Shown piece after piece: positions 17,347-27,960 of a DNA stretch of 64,000 bases; position 1 is the first letter of the stretch; each line of letters begins with the position of its first letter. Location of the stretch: the NCBI RefSeq assembly GCF_003946655.1, contig NZ_RHOV01000011.1:1-64000 (forward strand), in the 5' to 3' direction. The translations under genes were made by a program, and so were the position numbers. The DNA is from Lapidilactobacillus achengensis. GTDB taxonomy: Bacteria > Bacillota > Bacilli > Lactobacillales > Lactobacillaceae. Under the pieces are notes generated by a model. The model was not told the DNA's origin, made no database searches, and saw only the letters and a list, made by a program, of their open reading frames with translations.

Positions 17347-18990
17347 TTATTTGGCGATATAGGTGTGGACGAAATTGTATTGGTTTGATGGTGAGTAAGC
17401 GACATCTTTGACATTGGGGTTGACCAAGTGAGCTTGGGCAGTCTGATAAACCGGAATGATCCCGGCCTCATCTGTCAGAATGTTCTGGGCTTGCAAGAGA
17501 TCGTTGAACCGCTTCTTTTCGTCGGTTACATCGGTGGTCTTGCTAGCTTGGATCAATTTGTCGTAGTCTGCGTTGGACCATTTACCATTGTTGCTTTGGT
17601 TGCCGGTGGTGAAGAGATCCAGATAAGTGATCGGGTCAGGGAAGTCAGCGCCCCAAAGCGTGATACAAATATCGAAGTCGCCACTTTCAGAGCGCGTTAG
17701 CCGCGATTTGAACGGCAATGAGGTGATCTTCATTTTCAGGCCGGGCAGCACACTTTCCAATTGACTTTGGAAGTATTCAGAGGACTTCTTAGCGTTTTCT
17801 GAGTCGTCAGTCAAGAAATCAACGTTAAGACTGGTGATCCCGAGCTCCTTCAAGCCTTGCTTCCAAAGCTTTTGGGCTTCTTTCTTGTCGAAAGTTGTTG
17901 GGTAGTCATGACCCTTAGTCGCCGCTTTTGCGAAATCGGTCCCGTCAGGCATTTGCGCCAGATTCTGTGGTACAGCTGTGTGGGCCACCAGTGAAGAGTT
18001 ACCCAGAACTTGGGTGACAAATTCTTTCCGATTGATGGCTTTAGACATGGCCAGCCGAATATTCTTGTTACGGAAAGCGGCCACTTTCTTTTGGTTCAAT
18101 TCTAAGTAGAACGTTGAGGCTTGCGGTTGCGCCTTGAAGGATGGATCTTGCTTCATTTGCCGCGCGGACTCGCCACTTAAAATGGCGTCGTCCAATTTAC
18201 CGCTCTGGAAGAGGTTCAAGGCGGTGGAAGGTTCCTTGACGACTTGCACGTCGATCCGGTCTAACTTCACGGCTTTCGCGTTCCAGTAACTCTTGTTTTT
18301 GACTTCGCTCCAACTTAAGTTCGTTCCGGTCCATTTAGTCAGCTTGAAAGGACCATTATAAACAACTTTATTATAGGCGGTGCCATATTCGCTGCCATAT
18401 TTCTTAACGGCTTTTTCGTTTTGTGGGAAAAAGACGGGGTTGGTCAGCAGGCCATCCATGTAAGGAATAGCGTAGTCCAGATCAACCTTTAAGGTGTGGG
18501 CATCGACAGCGGTGATCCCTAAGTTCTCAGGCTTCTCGCTACCTTTCATAATGGCGTCCGCGTTCTTGACGCCGGCGAAGAGGTAGGCATACTGTGATTT
18601 AGTCGCGGGATCAACGGCCCGTTTCCAACCATAGACAAAATCTTGAGCTTGGACAGGATCGCCGTTGCTCCATTTCGCGTTCTTGCGTAGGTCGAAGGTG
18701 TAGGTCTTGCCATCGTTGGTCGGCTTGACCACTTTGGTTGCCACGGCCGGTTCTAGTTTGGCGCCGTTGTAACGATAGAGCCCATCCATCGTGTCAACTA
18801 ACGCTTGTCCCGAGATCGAATCGGTGACGGCGGCGGAGTCCATGCCGCCGATGACGTCACCCTCCATTCGCGTGAAGACCTGTTCACTCTTGCCCGTACT
18901 GCTCTTTTTGCTATTGCCGCCACAAGCGGTCAGCAAAGTTAAGGCCACGAGGGAGGTCAGCCCCACTTTAGCCCAATTTGTTAACTTCAT
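17347..18990 (-). CDS. Second peptide-binding lipoprotein, OppA paralogue
   Basis: The 547-residue SBP family 5 protein is closely related to the downstream OppA over its whole length (shared TRMEGDVI near the start, KWSNGDPV, DFPDPITYLDLFT). Lipobox LTAC places the acylated cysteine at residue 23. It has its own promoter and terminator. Two receptors probably widen the peptide range served by one OppBCDF pore. The ATG lies 7 bp after AGGAGG. Confidence 0.94.
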   Translation of the reverse strand: MKLTNWAKVGLTSLVALTLLTACGGNSKKSSTGKSEQVFTRMEGDVIGGMDSAAVTDSISGQALVDTMDGLYRYNGAKLEPAVATKVVKPTNDGKTYTFDLRKNAKWSNGDPVQAQDFVYGWKRAVDPATKSQYAYLFAGVKNADAIMKGSEKPENLGITAVDAHTLKVDLDYAIPYMDGLLTNPVFFPQNEKAVKKYGSEYGTAYNKVVYNGPFKLTKWTGTNLSWSEVKNKSYWNAKAVKLDRIDVQVVKEPSTALNLFQSGKLDDAILSGESARQMKQDPSFKAQPQASTFYLELNQKKVAAFRNKNIRLAMSKAINRKEFVTQVLGNSSLVAHTAVPQNLAQMPDGTDFAKAATKGHDYPTTFDKKEAQKLWKQGLKELGITSLNVDFLTDDSENAKKSSEYFQSQLESVLPGLKMKITSLPFKSRLTRSESGDFDICITLWGADFPDPITYLDLFTTGNQSNNGKWSNADYDKLIQASKTTDVTDEKKRFNDLLQAQNILTDEAGIIPVYQTAQAHLVNPNVKDVAYSPSNQYNFVHTYIAK

Positions 18991-19026
18991 ATTTAGTTTC
19001 CTCCTTAATGCGATGTAACACTTTGC

Positions 19027-19055
19027 ATTTTACCTGTTTTCGCGGTGTTTGTAAA
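19027..19055 (-). promoter_or_regulatory. Promoter of second OppA gene
   Basis: On the minus strand TTTACA (19055-19050) and TAAAAT (19032-19027) are separated by 17 bp, 36 bp before the start codon. It matches the oppB promoter closely. Confidence 0.65.
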
Positions 19056-19084
19056 TCGTTGCCGGAACGTTGCGCTTCTCAGAT

Positions 19085-19817
19085 AAAAAGTAGGTTGGCC
19101 GCAGCTTGCACTGCGAAATTCGGGGTGAGCTCGTTGTGGGCGTCACTTTGAGCTTCGCAAAACCCGCGAATCTCAAAGCTGAGCCTTGGTCTAAGTGGCA
19201 TAGCCACTAAGACCAATTTCACGGCGATCTCACCCCGAATTTCTCCGCTCCAGCCGCTCAACGTTATAGCAGCCGTTTGAGCACTCACGCCAGCTGGCAA
19301 GCTATGGCCAATTGATGAGGAGCCACGCAATTGACGACCATGGCTAGTGGTCACCAGCTTTAAATTGGTGACACCAGTGCAGTCTGTCAGATGAACTGAG
19401 GCAAGTTCTTGATGAATCAAATAAGTCCGGTCGGTTTTCATCAATTAATTGCTAAGGAAACAAGTAGAGATGTTCTGCCTACGTAAAGTGTCCCGACCTC
19501 CTAATCTAAATCCGTTGGCATTGCCGTACCACCTCAAAAGTGGGTGATTGTTCTGACCACCGCACTTGCAAAAGCACTTCGTCAGATACACAACTTCGAT
19601 TGCAGATAGGCTCAATTCTGCCTAGCAACCGCCTCAGGACGTGTGGCTCAGCGGTGAGATTATTCTTAGCGATTTATCGCTTAGAATAAGGCCTGATTTT
19701 GAGACAAGCCGCCGGGCTTGCGGATTGGCTCAAAACAGTGCCCACCGCGTTCCAGCCACGACAAACGTCCTGAGGCGGTTGCGTCCCCACCAAACCCACC
19801 CACACCTGCAATTAAAC
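19085..19817 (-). repeat. Long composite hairpin repeat, copy 2
   Basis: A reverse-oriented copy holds module B (arms 19115-19129 and 19229-19243, GAAATTCGGGGTGAG and its complement), the spacer, and module A with GCAACCGCC-type arms near 19624-19645 and 19765-19790. The inner hairpin of A is the TTATTCT variant. It lies between divergent genes (second OppA and glnQ), 30 bp from the OppA promoter. Confidence 0.9.
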
Positions 19818-20244
19818 ACAGGCCAACCGCCAACTCTCGACCAATCTTCACAATCTCTGGACTAATGTTCGGATTGTCAGAACGAGAAAAAGCCGCCGAT
19901 CTTGACATTATTAAAGCTTAATAAGGACTTAATGCGGCGAATTCGCCTTTTATAACGCCAGTGAATTTTATTTAACATAAAAAATGAATTTTGCGGGAGA
20001 GAAAAATAAAAAATAAGTACTCATTATCCTTGCTGTTGTGCTATGATTAGACTATTCATAATCATTTGGAAACAAGCAAAATCGAAAAATTTTAATCAGT
20101 ACTGTGATTTTTTTCTTGCCAGAGTTGGTCTGCTTCAATTAAGATAAAAAGAGCAGTATTTTTTAGTATCATGGGTCACATATAAATAATGTTCAGGCGC
20201 TAGCGAACATTCACTGATCTTTATGAGAATTTGGAGGTAATTTT
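19818..20244 (+). promoter_or_regulatory. Upstream region of the amino acid transporter operon
   Basis: This AT-rich gap must contain the glnQ promoter, but no clear -35/-10 pair stands out. A perfect inverted repeat AATGTTC/GAACATT (20188-20194 and 20205-20211) with a 10-nt loop lies 34 bp before the start codon and could be an operator or leader hairpin. Confidence 0.4.
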
Positions 20245-20985
20245 ATGTCAATGATCGAATTCCACAACGTTGAGAAATATTACGGGAAATTTCAGGCGTT
20301 GAAAGCTATTAATTTAACGATCGAGCGGGGCGAAATCGTGACGATCATCGGTCCCTCGGGTTCCGGTAAAAGCACGTTATTACGGACAATCAATGGGTTA
20401 GAGCTGGTTTCTGGGGGGCAGCTGATCGTCGATGATTTCGACTTGGCTGATCGCAAGACCAACATGAATAAGATTCGCAAGAATGTCGGAATGGTTTTCC
20501 AGCACTTTAATTTGTATGCCAACAAAACGGTTTTGCAAAACATCACGCTCGGACCAGAGAAGGTCTTGAAACATTCAAAGACCGAGGCGGAAGCGGAGGC
20601 CATGCAGTTGTTGAAGCTGGTTGGCTTGGAAGACCAGGCGCAAAAGTTGCCGAGTATGCTCTCTGGGGGGCAGAAGCAGCGGATCGCCATCGCGCGCTCA
20701 TTGGCGATGAAACCTAAGGCCTTGCTGTTTGATGAACCAACTTCGGCGCTGGATCCAGAAATGATCGGCGATGTTCTGGACGTGATGAAGAAGGTCGCCA
20801 AGCAAGGCATGACGATGATTGTGGTTACTCATGAAATGGGCTTCGCGCGCGAGGTCGGCAATCGGGTGATTTTCATGGCGGATGGTCAAATCCGCGAAGA
20901 CAGTCATGAGCCGAAAGAATTCTTTGCCCACCCACAAGATATTCGCGCGCAGGAATTTCTCAGTAAAATCATTCACAACAGCTAG
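20245..20985 (+). CDS. glnQ: Polar amino acid ABC transporter ATPase
   Basis: The 246-residue GlnQ-type ATPase has Walker A GPSGSGKST, signature LSGGQKQRIAIARSLA, Walker B ALLFDEPTSALDPE and the switch histidine in VVTHEMGFA. It energises import of glutamine, glutamate or a related amino acid. GGAGG precedes the ATG. It is first in a four-gene operon, with the receptor gene 11 bp downstream. Confidence 0.95.
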   Translation: MSMIEFHNVEKYYGKFQALKAINLTIERGEIVTIIGPSGSGKSTLLRTINGLELVSGGQLIVDDFDLADRKTNMNKIRKNVGMVFQHFNLYANKTVLQNITLGPEKVLKHSKTEAEAEAMQLLKLVGLEDQAQKLPSMLSGGQKQRIAIARSLAMKPKALLFDEPTSALDPEMIGDVLDVMKKVAKQGMTMIVVTHEMGFAREVGNRVIFMADGQIREDSHEPKEFFAHPQDIRAQEFLSKIIHNS

Positions 20986-20996
20986 GAGGGCCAGCG

Positions 20997-21824
20997 ATGC
21001 AACGGAAAAAGAAGAAATTGATCGCCCTTTGGTTGACCTTGGCCAGTTTATTGCTGGTTTTAGCTGGCTGTGGTGATGATCTGGCCAGCCAAGATGTGCT
21101 GACTCGGGTCAAAGCCAGTAATGAAATTTCTTGGGGCGTTAAAAGTGATACCCGTTTGTTTGGGCTGATGAGCATCAAAACCGGTAAAGTCGAGGGGTTT
21201 GATGTGGATATTGCCACGGCGGTTTCTAAGGAGATCTTCGGCGACCAAGTCCAGGTCAATATTGTCCCGGTGACGTCCAATACGCGGATGTCTTTACTGA
21301 AGAACGGCAACGTGGACGCCTTGGCCTCAACCTTGACGATCACCCCTGAACGTAAGAAAGAAGTGCTCTTTTCAGAAGTTTACTTCAATGCCGGCCAGGC
21401 GCTGATGGTCAAGAAGGGCAGTCAGATCAAAAGCGTTAAAGATCTGACTAAGGGCACCAAGGTTATTGGGCTGCAAGGCTCCAACTCGGTGGAGAACGTT
21501 AAAAAAGCCGCGCCGGAAGCGAAGATTTTGCAATTGCCTGATGCCGCGCAAGCCTTTGCCGCTTTGAAATCGGGTCAAGGTGATGCCATGACCAGTGATA
21601 ACGCGATTCTTTACGGTCTGGCCGCGGATGATTCGGATTATGAAATCGTCGGTGGGACTTTCACCAAGGAACCTTATGGCTTGGGTATTAATTTGGGCCA
21701 AGAGAAGTTCCACCAAGCGGTTGATCAGGCGTTGCAAACCATCGAAGCCGATGGCACCTACGCGAAAATCGTGAAAAAATGGTTTGGCAAGATCGACGGA
21801 TTTGATGGAGGTGTGGTGAAATGA
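20997..21824 (+). CDS. glnH: Amino acid-binding lipoprotein
   Basis: The 275-residue SBP family 3 receptor has a basic N-terminus (RKKKK), a hydrophobic signal and lipobox LAGC (Cys25). The family signature GFDVDIATAVSKEIFG follows, along with TSNTRMSLLKNGNVDAL. The ligand is probably glutamate, glutamine or aspartate, but residues alone do not fix it. The stop overlaps the following permease start by 4 bp (ATGA). Confidence 0.93.
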   Translation: MQRKKKKLIALWLTLASLLLVLAGCGDDLASQDVLTRVKASNEISWGVKSDTRLFGLMSIKTGKVEGFDVDIATAVSKEIFGDQVQVNIVPVTSNTRMSLLKNGNVDALASTLTITPERKKEVLFSEVYFNAGQALMVKKGSQIKSVKDLTKGTKVIGLQGSNSVENVKKAAPEAKILQLPDAAQAFAALKSGQGDAMTSDNAILYGLAADDSDYEIVGGTFTKEPYGLGINLGQEKFHQAVDQALQTIEADGTYAKIVKKWFGKIDGFDGGVVK

Positions 21825-22477
21825 TAACGATTTTAACAGATCATTGGGCTGATTTAGTCGCTGGACTGCGCATCACCTTATCCGCCAGCTTGTTAGCGTT
21901 GTTAGGCAGCTTGATCATTGGCGTGATTTTCGCGTTATTTGTGATCAGTCCGTTGAAACCATTGCGGGTGATCGGTAATATTTACGTTGAAATTTTCCGC
22001 AACATTCCTTTGCTGGTGGTGGCGCTGTTCTTCTACATTGTGATCCCACAATTTGTGGTGCAGATCGATGGCTTCACCGCCGGCACCATTGGGCTGACCA
22101 TTTACACCTCGGCGTTTATTGCCGAAACGGTTCGCGCCGGGATCGAAAGCGTGGATATTGGGCAAATGGAGGCCGCTCGGAGTAACGGCATGACCTACTT
22201 ACAGGCGATGGGGTATATTGTCTTGCCTCAAGCGATTAAGATCGTGATCCCGCCTTTGGGCAACCAATTCGTCAACCTGGTCAAGAACTCGTCCGTCTTA
22301 GCCTTTTTGGCGGGCTTTGATTTGATGTATCAGGCCAACTTGATCGTGTCCTCAACCTTGAAAACCACGGATACCTATTTGGCGGTGGGACTGCTCTACC
22401 TGTTGATGACCATGCCGTTAAGCTACTTGATGCGCTATTTGGAAAAACGGTGGGCAAAACAGCCTGCCAATGATTAA
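21821..22477 (+). CDS. glnP: Amino acid ABC transporter permease, first subunit
   Basis: The 218-residue HisM/GlnP-family permease has about five membrane helices and the coupling motif EAARSNGMTYLQAMGYIVLP. It forms a heterodimer with the next gene product, which has the same motif. Translation is coupled to the receptor gene through an ATGA overlap. Confidence 0.93.
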   Translation: MITILTDHWADLVAGLRITLSASLLALLGSLIIGVIFALFVISPLKPLRVIGNIYVEIFRNIPLLVVALFFYIVIPQFVVQIDGFTAGTIGLTIYTSAFIAETVRAGIESVDIGQMEAARSNGMTYLQAMGYIVLPQAIKIVIPPLGNQFVNLVKNSSVLAFLAGFDLMYQANLIVSSTLKTTDTYLAVGLLYLLMTMPLSYLMRYLEKRWAKQPAND

Positions 22478-22491
22478 GGGAGGACTTGTTG

Positions 22492-23148
22492 ATGCAAAAT
22501 TTTATTGACGCTTACAGCTGGCTCAACATGCATTTCCTTTTCGAAGGTTTGTGGGTCACCATCTATGTTTCCGTTATTTCAGTGGTGCTGAGCTTTATTA
22601 TTGGCGCGATTCTTGGGTTTGTTCGTTATGTCAAAGTTAAATATCTTTCGATGATCGTCGGGTTCGTGATCGACTTGATTCGTAATCTACCGTTACTATT
22701 GATCATCTTCTTCATGTACTTCGGCCTGCCGGGCACCTTGGGAATTCGCTTGAATACCGTGACCGCGGCGATCGTTGCTCTGACCGTCTTTGAATCGGCG
22801 ATGCTGGCGGAGATCATTCGAAGCGGGATCGCTTCCGTTGACCATGGCCAAATGGAAGCCGCCCGTAGCAACGGGATGACCTATTTACAGGCGATGTGGT
22901 ACATTATTTTGCCCCAAGCGCTCCGCCGCATGGTTCCGCCGATCGTGAGCCAGTTCGTGTCGCTGGTCAAGGATTCCTCATTAGCGACGATCATTCTCTT
23001 GCCAGAGTTGATGTATCACGCGCAGATTATTTATGGGCAGAATAGTAACTATATGATTCCCATGTTTGTGGCTTTAGCGGTTTTGTATTTCGCGATTTGT
23101 TTCTTACTCAGCCGTTTATCGCGGGCGTTGGCGAAGCGGCTGAAGTAA
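22492..23148 (+). CDS. Amino acid ABC transporter permease, second subunit
   Basis: This 218-residue permease is a paralogue of the upstream one (EAARSNGMTYLQAMWYIILP). The frame opens at TTG 22486, but ATG 22492 is correctly spaced from GGGAGG. It is the last gene of the operon. No intrinsic terminator follows; the long repeat copy 3 begins about 50 bp later. Confidence 0.93.
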   Translation: MQNFIDAYSWLNMHFLFEGLWVTIYVSVISVVLSFIIGAILGFVRYVKVKYLSMIVGFVIDLIRNLPLLLIIFFMYFGLPGTLGIRLNTVTAAIVALTVFESAMLAEIIRSGIASVDHGQMEAARSNGMTYLQAMWYIILPQALRRMVPPIVSQFVSLVKDSSLATIILLPELMYHAQIIYGQNSNYMIPMFVALAVLYFAICFLLSRLSRALAKRLK

Positions 23149-23199
23149 GTGGGCCGGCTAGTTTTGCTTTGAAAAGTTGGATTTCTCTTTTTGAGTCTA

Positions 23200-24250
23200 C
23201 GCTTGATGGCAGTAGAGTTGGGTGTTGCGCGTGAGCGCAACCGGCTGGAACTGCTGTTGCGGACTGGAACGTGGTGGGCATCGTTTGGAGCCAATCCGCA
23301 AAGTGCGCGGCTTGTCTTCAAATCGAGCCTTGTCCTAAGCGGCAAAGCCGCCAAGGACAATTTCACCACTGAGCCGCGCAGTCCCCGCCGGTTGCTGAAC
23401 AGAATTGAGCTCATCTGCAATTGAAGCGAAGGATTTGACGAAGTGGTTTTGCGAGTAAGAGGTCAAACAATCGCCTTCTTTTGAGGTGGTACGGCAAGGC
23501 CAACTAATTTGGATTTGTTGGTTAGCACAGTTTGCATTGGTTGAACATCTTTACCTGTTTCCTTAGCGATTCATGGGTGGAAGCCGGCCGCTTAAGCTGA
23601 TCCATCAAGAACTTGCCCCAGTACATCAGGCAGACTGTGCTGGTGTCACCAATTTGAAACTTGGGACCACTAACCACGGCCGTTAATTCCGTGGTTCCAA
23701 CCGGTTCCTAGGCAGAATTGAGCCGTTCTGCAATTGAAGTGAAGAGATTACTGAAGTGCCTTTGCAAGGGTGATGGTAAAACCATTGCCCTTTTTTGATA
23801 GAGCGGCAACGCCAACGGATTTGGATGATTATGCCAACCGATTTGAGAAGCGTCGATAACGTTGCCACTATTTCCAAGCCAACTTTGGCTGAATCTGTCG
23901 ATGGGTTCAGATGTTTCAACATAACCATGCTTTCGTTCATCAGACAGACTGTCCTGGTGTCACCAATTTAAAGCTGGTGACCACTAACCACGGTCGTCAA
24001 TTCCGTGGTTCCCCATCAATTGGCGATAGCTTGCCAGCTGGCGTGAGTGCTCAAACGACTGTTAAAACGTTGAGCGGCTGGAGCGGAGAAATTCGGGGTG
24101 AGATCGCCGTGAAATTGTCCTTGGCGGCTCTGCCGCTTAGGACAAGGCCTGATTTTGAGACAAGCCGCGCACTTTGCGGATTGGCTCAAAACAGCGCCCA
24201 CAGCGAGCTCACCCCGAATTTCGCAGCGCAAGCTGCGGCCAGTCTACTTT
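23200..24250 (+). repeat. Long composite hairpin repeat, copy 3
   Basis: Module A has arms 23237-23254 and 23378-23395 (one arm base mismatched), module B lies at about 24080-24245, and the spacer between them contains an extra degenerate A right-end fragment near 23694-23850. The GTTGCGC-GTGA-GCGCAAC hairpin precedes the left arm. It occupies the gap between the amino acid transporter and PTS genes. Confidence 0.88.
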
Positions 24251-24381
24251 AAGTCAGTCAAATAAGCAACCCCAACCAAAGCCGCCTGTCATTTTTTACA
24301 GAGAATCCAGGCAGAAAAAGTCGGAACAGCGCTTGAGTATGAACCGGCGACCATGATAGATTTATTCTCATTACGTGGTGA

Positions 24382-25746
<1,365 letters not shown>

Positions 25747-25780
25747 CGCTCAGAAAATACTTCGGACTGCGGCAAAAAAG

Positions 25781-25813
25781 AAATCAATTCATTTTTCAAT
25801 GGATTGATTTTTT
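25781..25813 (+). terminator. Terminator of the PTS gene
   Basis: AAATCAATTCATT pairs with AATGGATTGATTT around TTTC, followed by Ts. Confidence 0.8.
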
Positions 25814-25847
25814 GTTTTGATCAGAAAAAAATTATTTTGGCGCAAAA

Positions 25848-25876
25848 TGTCAGGTTTCATGAAGATTTATCGTAAT
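25848..25876 (+). promoter_or_regulatory. Probable ECF-type promoter, module 1
   Basis: TGTCAG (25848-25853) and CGTAAT (25871-25876) are 17 bp apart. The same two boxes with the same spacing precede the second module. Conservation extends upstream (AATTATTTTGGCGCAAAA) and downstream (ATAGGGTGTAAG), while most of the spacer differs, which is what selection on a promoter would leave. The CGTA -10 resembles many ECF promoters, so autoregulation is likely. Confidence 0.65.
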
Positions 25877-25933
25877 ATAGGGTGTAAGGAATCTGACGAG
25901 GTTTGGTTTTATAAAGGAGGGAGGAGGGCAAAG

Positions 25934-26464
25934 ATGGAAGAAGCAGAGTTGATTACTCGTTTGCGGGCCCAAGATGAAGCTGCTTTGACGGAGTTAGTCG
26001 TCAGCTATGGCGGGTTTATCAATCAAGTGATTTTACACAATTTACCGAACGATTTTCAGCGCGATTTCACTGAGGATATTGCTAACCGTTGCTTTTATCA
26101 AGTGTGGATGCATATCGGACAGTATGACGCGGATAAGGGCACTTTTAAAAATTGGTTGAGCGCGATCGTCAAGCACCAAACGATCGATTATCAACGCGGG
26201 TTGAAGGCGACAACGAAGGCGATCAGTCTGGATAAAGTGATCGTGCCGACACCGCCAGTCACAGAAGAGCTGGATTATGACAAGCTTTTTGCGAGCCTTT
26301 CCAAGACAGAACAGCAAGTTTTTATGCTGTTTTATCGGGAGGATTATCTACCAGAAGAAATCGCCAAGAAAATGCGAATGAGGCGTTTGACCGTCTACAA
26401 ACATTTGTCGCGCGGGCGCAAAAAACTACAGGAGGAGGGTGTCTTTCATGGCTACTTTAACTAA
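25934..26464 (+). CDS. ECF-type sigma factor, module 1
   Basis: The 176-residue protein has sigma region 2 (DIANRCFYQVW, KGTFKNWLSAIVKHQTIDYQRG, residues about 45-95) and region 4 (LSKTEQQVFMLFYRE to YKHLSRGRKKLQ, about 125-170), without region 3: the ECF layout. ATG 25934 follows a GGAGGGAGGAGGG site; an upstream open frame from 25817 lacks one. Its end overlaps the next gene by 17 bp, a coupling usual for sigma/anti-sigma pairs. It probably transcribes its own operon. Confidence 0.88.
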   Translation: MEEAELITRLRAQDEAALTELVVSYGGFINQVILHNLPNDFQRDFTEDIANRCFYQVWMHIGQYDADKGTFKNWLSAIVKHQTIDYQRGLKATTKAISLDKVIVPTPPVTEELDYDKLFASLSKTEQQVFMLFYREDYLPEEIAKKMRMRRLTVYKHLSRGRKKLQEEGVFHGYFN

Positions 26465-27227
26465 TCCATTTGTGGCGGTCGTCGATCAAATCAATGGGTT
26501 TCCACAACGACCACATTCGCTGTATTTCAAGCAACTGAGTCCCGGCATCCAAGAACGGTATCGGGTCAAGAAAGTCAAAATGTACATCACCTTGCAAAAA
26601 GCCTTAGAGCAAGTGGGGAAAATCCTTGAGCCTGATGAAAAAATCGTCAATATGATGCCGATCACGAACGAGAATGGTTCAACTGCGGCAACAAGTGGCG
26701 TGATGGGTATGTATGCCGCCAAAACCGCAACAGCCACAGACTACATCAAGGAACAAGACAGTTTGCGGGATAATCGACTGTTGATTTTCACGGACCGGCG
26801 GATGATCTTCTTCGTGGTGATCGAGTTTATTGATGACCCGACTGTTTATTATTCCTACTATTACGATCGGATCCCGGCGCTTAAATTAAAGCAACATAAA
26901 CAATCTATTCCAACCGATAATCATCGACCTTGGCGCCGCAATGTGCTGCACTGGTACACCTTAGACTTCCAGACCACGGATAAGCGTGTTTTTACGGAGA
27001 TCCTCAATGCGGATAATGCCGATCTGTTCAAACGCAATCTCCTGATGATCCCTAAGATGACCGAGATCGAAGTCACCGATCGAGTAAAGCGTCGGAGCAA
27101 GTTTGATTTTGCGATGAGTAACGTCAATTTCAGTATTTGGAGTGGCAATGGCATGCTGATTGTTGGGGGAGTGCTTTTATTCTTATTAGTCATCCTGCCG
27201 AAGCTCGTGACCTATTTTCTCAAGTGA
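26448..27227 (+). CDS. Tail-anchored PH-like protein, candidate anti-sigma factor, module 1
   Basis: The 259-residue protein has a long soluble part and a single C-terminal membrane helix (about 232-255), so most of it faces the cytoplasm. Residues about 100-220 resemble bacterial PH-like domains: RLLIFTDRRMIFF strand pair, YYYDRIPALKL, then a TLDFQTTDKRVF strand. The N-terminal third (DQINGFPQRP, EPDEKIVNMMPITNENG) is not a known anti-sigma domain. Position, overlap with the sigma gene and membrane anchoring suggest that it holds the sigma factor at the membrane; this is inference. ATG 26448 is spaced 8 bp from GGAGGAGGG. Confidence 0.75.
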   Translation: MATLTNPFVAVVDQINGFPQRPHSLYFKQLSPGIQERYRVKKVKMYITLQKALEQVGKILEPDEKIVNMMPITNENGSTAATSGVMGMYAAKTATATDYIKEQDSLRDNRLLIFTDRRMIFFVVIEFIDDPTVYYSYYYDRIPALKLKQHKQSIPTDNHRPWRRNVLHWYTLDFQTTDKRVFTEILNADNADLFKRNLLMIPKMTEIEVTDRVKRRSKFDFAMSNVNFSIWSGNGMLIVGGVLLFLLVILPKLVTYFLK

Positions 27228-27277
27228 CGATTATTTATTGTTCTTAAATAACAGTTAACCCATATTTTTAATTCGCA

Positions 27278-27307
27278 GCCAGCAAGTTGCCGCCTTGCTG
27301 GCTTTTT
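27278..27307 (+). terminator. Terminator of sigma module 1
   Basis: GCCAGCAAG/CTTGCTGGC stem with a 7-nt loop and five Ts. Its close copy follows module 2, so the duplication included the terminator. Confidence 0.9.
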
Positions 27308-27341
27308 GTTTTGATCAGAAAATAATTATTTTGGCGCAAAA

Positions 27342-27370
27342 TGTCAGACCTCAGGGGGTTCTATCGTAAT
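27342..27370 (+). promoter_or_regulatory. Probable ECF-type promoter, module 2
   Basis: TGTCAG (27342-27347) and CGTAAT (27365-27370) are 17 bp apart, identical to module 1 in both boxes and spacing. The spacer is different over most of its length. Confidence 0.65.
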
Positions 27371-27429
27371 ATAGGGTGTAAGCGAGTATGACAGGGTTTG
27401 ATTCTTGTCAAGGAAGGAGAAGGGTCGAG

Positions 27430-27960
27430 ATGGAAGAAGCGGAGTTGATTGCTCGTTTGCGGGCACAAGATGAAGTGGCTTTGACGGAGTTGGTCGTTAG
27501 CTATGGCGGGTTTATCAATCAAGTGATTCTGCACAATTTGCCGAATGATTTTCGACGAGATTTCACGGCGGATATTGCCAATCGTTGCTTTTATCAAGTG
27601 TGGTCGCATATCGGGCAGTATGATGCGGATAAAGGCACTTTCAAAAATTGGCTGAGCGCGATCGTCAAGCATCAAACGATCGATTATCAGCGGGGATTGA
27701 AAGCGATGCTGCAGAACACCACGCTGGATCATGTGGTTCTGTCTACGCCGCCGATTACGGAGGAATTAGATTACGAGACGATTTTCGCCTCGCTTTCGAA
27801 GACAGAACGGGAAGTTTTCATGTTATTTTATCGTGATGATCTCTTGCCTGAAGAAATTGGTAAGAAGTTACGGATGAAGCGCTGGTCCGTTTATAAGCAT
27901 TTATCACGCGGACGCAAGAAACTACAAGAGGAGGGTGTTATCAATGACTACTTTACTTAA
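27430..27960 (+). CDS. ECF-type sigma factor, module 2
   Basis: The 176-residue paralogue of the first sigma factor is near-identical in region 2 (DIANRCFYQVWSHIGQYDADKG) and differs mostly in the linker between regions 2 and 4 (AMLQNTTLDHVV). Region 4 helix-turn-helix reads KKLRMKRWSVYKHLSRGRK, with a few changes that could alter promoter preference. ATG 27430 lies after AAGGAGAAGGG. The stop lies inside the next gene (17-bp overlap), as in module 1. Confidence 0.88.
   Translation: MEEAELIARLRAQDEVALTELVVSYGGFINQVILHNLPNDFRRDFTADIANRCFYQVWSHIGQYDADKGTFKNWLSAIVKHQTIDYQRGLKAMLQNTTLDHVVLSTPPITEELDYETIFASLSKTEREVFMLFYRDDLLPEEIGKKLRMKRWSVYKHLSRGRKKLQEEGVINDYFT

Noticed and set aside
19085-19817. 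Insertion sequence or group II intron as explanation of the long repeats
   Set aside because: No transposase or reverse transcriptase frame in any copy, and no clear target duplication at the borders I could compare.
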